Origin: Ancylostoma caninum
Taxonomy: Eukaryota > Nematoda > Chromadorea > Rhabditida > Ancylostomatidae
Reading direction: 5' to 3'
DNA: 64,000 bases
NCBI GenBank assembly: GCA_037903475.1
Contig: JBAJFG010000495.1
Span: forward strand, 310,001-374,000
Shown here: piece after piece, positions 59,394-64,000 of the stretch
How positions within the stretch are numbered: the stretch's first letter is position 1
How the letters are laid out: each line of letters starts with the position of its first letter
Made by a program: the position numbers and the translations under genes
The notes under the pieces: model-generated
Told to the model about the DNA's origin: nothing
What the model saw: the letters and a program-made list of their open reading frames with translations, nothing else
Database searches by the model: none

Positions 59394-59759
59394 TTAGGCC
59401 ATATTTTCCTTCTCACTTTGGCCGTCGTGGGGGACGGTCCAGGTACTAATCACGGGTTGCACATTCATTTTATACCTTAACGGTAGGTATATCGCAGGAT
59501 TGCGGTAGCTTTGCCCTAAAATTGTCGAACTTTTTAAAATTTTCTATGAGTGTTTTTCTTTCTTTGTTTCCCTTCTTACCCTCACATGCAATGAGAACTC
59601 GTAGTTCTCAGCGTTGTTTTCCTACAGAGGATGGTTCCATTCTGACATTTTTGCTTGAAAAAAACTTTAAAGCTAACATGAGTGAAGAAAATAAAACAGA
59701 TAAGCGTGCAGTCAACAGGTTCAATCGATCTAAGACATTTACCAAATAGTTCCGCATCG

Positions 59760-60260
59760 CCTATTAGGCGATGCTGTCGCCCTCCAGGATTTATCGTTCC
59801 GCATAAGAAGTCGCCCGAAGTGGAAAAGAGGAGATAAGCGAGGGATGAGGGGCGCTAACAAGCGTTCCATAAGGGCTACCGCCTGGCCTTCCGGCGCTTC
59901 TCTATGCCTTGCCAAGTTCCGCTTTTGTTTCTCCAGGCGTCGCCGAGCGATTAATCATTAACACGTTCGCTTAGGGCGGGTGGGGCAGTGGCATACTTAC
60001 TCCTGAGGAGCCTGATCCGTGCCTCGCTGTGCTGTCACTGCCTCTTCGTGCTACTTCTTCACACTTTTTTCGTTATAACCGAATTTAGCGACCCGACAAT
60101 CCAAGTGGAAAATGCGTTGTTTATGCGGAATTGATTTGGAAGTAATTCGGTGAACGACAACGACGAGTAGCGGGGGTGCCCCTGAGGGCAGAGCGCGGCG
60201 CCCGCCCCGGCTCGGCAGCTTTCATTAATTGTGTGTGGGACAATGTCGAATGCAAATGAT
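59760..60260 (+). promoter_or_regulatory. GC-rich island upstream of the RasGEF gene
   Basis: CpG-rich blocks (GCCTGGCCTTCCGGCG, GGCGCCCGCCCCGGCTCGG) stand out from A/T-rich DNA about 2.2 kb upstream of the first recognised coding exon on the same strand. An ATG at 60243 opens MSNANDRAFPVLSILSDYAM in good codon style, but no donor is obvious. The promoter or 5' untranslated region of the downstream gene is the simplest reading; this is inference from position and composition. Confidence 0.35.
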
Positions 60261-62389
60261 CGCGCCTTTCCGGTCCTATCGATCCTTTCGGATTACGCTA
60301 TGCTTGTTTTTCTTCAAACAGCGGCTGGTGTACTGTTGAAATCAACGAACTTCGACTTTTTTTTTGGAATTTCGCTTGAAACTCTAGTTGATTGTTTTTT
60401 CATTCAAATCTGGAGAATTTTCCGGGCAAAAGCGGGCGGAATCCAGCAACTTGTTGCTTTTTTCTCGATGTTTCCTTGATTTGCAGCCATTTGTAGCAGT
60501 CTTGAGAAGAATTGCAAATCGATGTTTTATTTATTTGCTGTTTGCACCTCAATTCTGACATGAAACCCAGGTGGAGCAGATATGTAATAATTCTGCCCTG
60601 AACGGAGAACGTTGGGTAAAGAAATCTATCTGAGCAGTTTCTAATTTCTTTTGTTATTGTTGGGCTTTGGGCTTTGAACAATTTTTTGTACTACTTAAAA
60701 TTACTGATTTTCCAAGCACTCCTGCTATTTTTCATAGTTTCTTGCGTATTTCTCTGCTATCTTCCAACTTCTGCTCATTATTCTACAAGAAACAAAATCC
60801 ACACTCTTCACCATCAACAAACAGCTCTTTCCATTGAATTAATAATTTATTAATTTATTTGTTGAACGATGCGTATCATGGGTGTTCCAAAGTGAATAAA
60901 CAAATGAATAAATAAATAGGTTCCCCATTATCCATCTGCTCCCAGTGCATTTATCTCCGTGTTCGCTGCCTGTCTGTGATGTTCGAAAGCTGCGAACAGG
61001 CTCCTTCCTCCGATTTCTTCCTGGTCCTCCTGTAGTCACAGTTTTATCAGGAGTCAATGCTTTTCTGTGCTATTTATTTCTATGCGTTGTTCTATGATCT
61101 GTAAATATGGGTTCCAATTTGGTTGTTTCGCTAGAGAGATTCTAGCAAAAAGCTTCATATGCTTGCAGATTGGGGCTAGAAAGTGCTCTTAACTTTTTCT
61201 TCATCCCTTATTGCTTTCTGGCGTCTATGAAATTGTATAGTGAAAAACTGCATTATTTCTCAGTTTATGCTCGTTGAGCAGCTTAGAATACTCATTGTTG
61301 TCCTAACAACAAGACACCTAACAATCAAAATATCAAAGGATCAGTGCAAAATTTCTTACATTGGATCTGTGATGTATCTGTCTCGTAAAAAAATTCTTGT
61401 CAAGTGAAGCACTGGTGACACGTTTTGAAACGTAGCTTTCACAATACATCAGCCAGTGTAATGTTTGAAGATTCAAAAAAAGCGACAGAACTGTGCGAGT
61501 GATTCCTTGTAAACGGTAAACGGTAAACAATTTATCTTGTCGTTCTGAATGAGAAGTTTCGATATTTCTTATTTAGAACAACGCTTCACCTGCTGCTCAA
61601 ATGGATAAGCTCATTTTTATGTCTTGGAACAATTTTATCCAATAGTTTTTGACCGCCGCGATTTTTCATCTGTCTCCATTCACCATTAAAGAAATTTTTA
61701 CCGCAACTTAAGGGAAATTTCCCAAGAAGATTTCCCAAGAACTCTGCATATTTGACCAATCTACAGAAGTTCATTGATGTCGTGTAATTTATTTGTCTTT
61801 TTACTATTAGACGTATACATGAAATAGTCAGTCATAGCAGATGAATTCCGAGTAAAGGTGAAGTAAAATCTATTTAGTCTTCTCTTAAAAGAGCGTATTT
61901 CTCAGGGAACGCATGGGTATATGATAGTTTGTTGAAATTGGAACAGTTATATAAATAAATAAATAAATGAATAGATATATTTTTCCCGAACCATCTAATG
62001 TGTTCTAGCCAAATGTTATGTACCATTAGAGCGCTATCTGTTCATTTATTCAACAAAAGGATAAGTCAAAAAAAGGAAAAAAAAACACTAAAAAACACAT
62101 GGCTGTGTTAGAACTTCCACTTCTTGTTCGAATAACAAATACGATCGGATCTGATTCAAACTCTTACTTTTTGGAGAGTCTTTTTATCAGTTTTTCAGAG
62201 TTTTCTGTAATATTCCTTTCACTGAGATAGTGATCGCATATGTAGGTGTTTATAACCAGCTTGCATTGCTTATTGGGCAATTCCCTCTCTCTCCACCAGA
62301 AATATGCCACTTTCTGCTGACCTTCGTTTACTTTGTTAGTGATCGCTGCTCGGAATCGCGTGTTTCTAGCGGTATTTGTTCAGACTGGC
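60261..62389. other. Possible 5' intron; A/T-rich tails
   Basis: Retroelement-like or simple-sequence tails lie at 60838-60918 and 61951-61975 (AAATAAATAAATAAATG). A short AAACGGTAAACGGTAAAC repeat is near 61510. No gene frame is supported. Confidence 0.4.
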
Positions 62390-62479
62390 ATGTTGGCCGC
62401 CTCACCGATGCTGACGTCTTCGACGAAACGGCGCGATCTGGAGCTGAACACGCATAGGAGCGACAAATTCGACCAAAAT
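62390..62479 (+). CDS. RasGEF1-like gene, first recognised coding exon
   Basis: The exon encodes a short hydrophilic lead-in to the RasGEF N-terminal domain that starts in the next exon. ATG at 62390 opens MLAASPMLTSSTKRRD and the exon ends KFDQN at 62479, before a perfect GTGAGT donor. The start is chosen because TATTTGTTCAG, a good splice acceptor, ends at 62383 only six bases upstream. That spacing would suit a trans-spliced leader or a normal acceptor, in which case coding may begin further upstream. A second ATG lies six codons later. The exon ends in phase 0 and joins the next exon in frame across a 56-bp intron typical of nematodes. Confidence 0.6.
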
Positions 62480-62535
62480 GTGAGTAATACCTCACAAAGC
62501 CCCCCCCCCTCTCTGGGAAAAATCTGAATTTCCAG
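62480..62535 (+). other. 56-bp intron with C-run
   Basis: GTGAGT at the 5' end, GAATTTCCAG at the 3' end. The length is typical of nematode introns. It contains a 9-10-base C-run. Confidence 0.8.
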
Positions 62536-62706
62536 GACATCGTCGTGGACGCGATGGGCAACGTGCTGAGCGGCTCTCCAGAAGCGCTGATCGCTCGTCT
62601 TCTGCCCACCAGGGACGGCGTTCCCGACACGAACTACATGTTCACTCTGCTGCTGAACCTGCGTACCGTGATGTCTCCGGAGGAACTGATGCAAAAGATC
62701 GTACAG
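62536..62706 (+). CDS. RasGEF1-like gene, exon encoding start of RasGEF N-terminal domain
   Basis: Proteins of this family activate Ras/Rap-type small GTPases by exchanging GDP for GTP. The N-terminal (REM/RasGEF_N) domain stabilises the catalytic CDC25 domain at membranes. The 57 codons are entered and left in phase 0. They read GNVLSGSPEALIARLLPT, then PDTNYMFTLLLNLRTVMSPE, then ELMQKIVQ. The order SG-S-x-EALI-x-x-L-x-PT, PD-x-x-Y-x-FT-x-LL-x-x-R and M-x-P-EEL is the first half of the RasGEF_N fold and closest, from memory, to RasGEF1A/B/C. Base composition is GC-rich and codon-biased against A/T-rich introns. A GTGGGT donor at 62707 follows. The rest of the REM domain and the CDC25 domain must lie beyond 64000. 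Other RasGEFs with a REM domain are the alternative. Confidence 0.8.
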
Positions 62707-63332
62707 GTGGGTTAGAGGCCTGCAGCGCTGTGACACACTTGTCACTAGGCATTCCGCTCAACTAATTTCCATTAGTTTTCCTGTTCCTCGCCTTCTGAAC
62801 GCATCTCTCCAGAGAATTCGCGTGAAGTGACATATTGACACTTGAAGGCAGCATTGCTGTCACACATTTCACTACGAAATCAATGACGTTATGTGTTTTT
62901 TACGGGAAGCTACTGGTAATATACGAACGCCTCGTAGTTAAAGAGATAGTCGGCACACAAACCTGATTACTCCAAGAGTAAGTTTGAATATTTCAAGGGA
63001 ATGCCTCCACGGGCTGTCACAGGAAATTAGCTGTTTTTCTGGGCAATTTTCCGAAAAAATGTGGTCATGTTAGCCTCATTTAAGCTCAAGGCTAAGCGCA
63101 AGAGTTATATAAGATGTGCAATGGGAATTGTTCTGAATAGAGAAATTGTGATCAAAAGAGCTCGATGCATAGTTCTTGCTTTTCTCTCCCCCTCTCCTTC
63201 TCTCTTTGTCTTCCTCATTTATGCCTTTTTTCTGTCAAATAGGCTTTATACTCGTGAACAGGCCCAAAACAAAAAAGAATCATCAGAATGTTCGACTATA
63301 ATGCCACTAACGTCTACCATGTTTCTGTGCTA
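62707..63332 (+). other. Intron of the RasGEF-like gene
   Basis: The intron starts at the GTGGGT donor and has at least 1.29 kb in the window, because no continuation of the RasGEF_N domain appears before the right edge. The 90-codon frame at 63061-63333 has no domain signature. Confidence 0.6.
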
Positions 63333-63440
63333 GCATGCGCCATTGAGATTACCCAGGGTAAACGTGTCAACGCAACTAAACCTACCCCAAAATTTGAGAG
63401 CGTTAGGATATTTGCTCAGGGTAATCTCAGTGGTGCATGC
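63333..63440. mobile_element. 108-bp MITE, copy 3 (intronic)
   Basis: The ends are GCATGCGCCATTGAGATTAC and CTCAGGGTAATCTCAGTGGTGCATGC, and the size is identical to the copy at 59286. It sits inside the inferred RasGEF intron, where its arms could form a stem-loop in the pre-mRNA. Confidence 0.88.
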
Positions 63441-64000
63441 GAGCGTTGAACCAAGTGACAAACCCATAATTGAGCCCAATAAAAGTGAGCTGGAAATCCC
63501 TTATTTCCTTGTTTCGATCTTCTAGACCTTGTGACCTTGTTCCACAGAAATGCGATACCCAGCCCACATATGAGTCTCTATATTGGCATACTGGCTGGTT
63601 ATAGGGAATAGGCCACTACCAGTGCTTCGCGAGTGGCCCATTCTAACTGTTTTCCTGCCCTTTTATAGCACTATTTATATGCACGTACCTGCTTTCGAGC
63701 ACAGTTAAACATACAATATCACATCCACAGAGTAAAAGTGCAGGAGTGCACACAAAGGGGGCTAAAGGCCGTCAGAATGGGTTGCATAACTTTGGCAGAG
63801 CCTAATTTATTTCCAGGGACCAACAAATTCCCTTGTTTTGTAGAAGAGCAATGTCACGATTCTCAAGAAGAATTATGCACAAACGTTGTAAAATTGAGTC
63901 GGTGCTGTATGTACATACCTATTCTTTGAGCTGCAACAGTCGCTATTAACTTCTTCAGTTTATTTTGGGTGTTTACTGTGAACTTCCACATTAACCTGGA
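63441..64000 (+). other. Continuing intron, no exon found
   Basis: An acceptor-like CTTGTTCCACAG ends near 63546, but the following frame does not continue the RasGEF_N domain and stops quickly. I see nothing else. Confidence 0.45.

Noticed and set aside
1..64000. CRISPR arrays, operons, prophage or bacterial promoters
   Set aside because: Gene density, splice signals and transposon types are eukaryotic; the 22-bp array at 49106 lacks variable spacers.

Overview
This window reads as non-coding-rich DNA of an animal, most likely a clade V (rhabditid/strongylid, possibly hookworm-like) nematode. The reasons are TTTTCAG/TTTGCAG-type splice acceptors, a 56-bp intron, many short A/T-rich tails of the AAATAAATAAAC type, and several mariner relics and MITEs. 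There is no bacterial gene organisation. I recognise only one host protein gene. Most other open frames are short, overlap on both strands, or lie inside repeats. The species call is inference; I could run no search.

Layout. 0-7 kb: a truncated mariner copy (377-897) ends where a 60-bp minisatellite begins (899-1515, with a 58-bp hairpin unit). Then come a 152-bp mariner-type MITE (1920-2071), a full-length mariner relic with an antisense broken transposase (4478-5754) and copy 1 of a long-TIR Tc1-like family (5767-6394). 7-18 kb: a near-perfect hairpin (7254-7335), hammerhead-ribozyme-like motifs, a GC-rich palindrome (12686-12762), a 1.56-kb inverted duplication carrying Tc1/mariner transposase remnants in both arms (13618-15178), two possible exons (15391-15450, 16078-16288) and a 278-bp palindrome (17178-17455). 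20-34 kb: Tc1-like copy 2 (22176-23094), a nested 108-bp-class MITE cluster (26052-26278), a hAT-type MITE with an 8-bp target duplication (28717-28995) and a second full-length mariner relic (32598-33850).

34-64 kb: possible exons at 34.0-34.6 kb and 38.5 kb, a third mariner-like element (39390-40292), and GC-richer promoter-like or exonic islands at 42.7-43.5, 51.7-52.5, 55.9-56.7 and 59.8-60.3 kb. There is also a modular repeat whose GGACCGCAGCAG core occurs in both orientations and as a 22-bp tandem array (48550-49360), a long-TIR element with nested CCAAT-type hairpins (52842-53480), and two more copies of the 108-bp MITE (59286-59393, 63333-63440). The one confident gene starts near 62390. 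Its second exon (62536-62706) encodes the beginning of a RasGEF N-terminal domain of RasGEF1 type, and the gene runs off the right edge.

How it fits together: the right end is the 5' part of a small-GTPase exchange-factor gene transcribed rightwards. The GC-rich islands upstream may be its promoters or 5' exons (inference). The rest is a layered deposit of decayed cut-and-paste transposons, long-TIR fold-back structures and simple repeats. The strongest candidates for something undescribed are the bidirectional GGACCGCAGCAG repeat system, the 1.56-kb inverted transposase duplication and the 108-bp MITE family.
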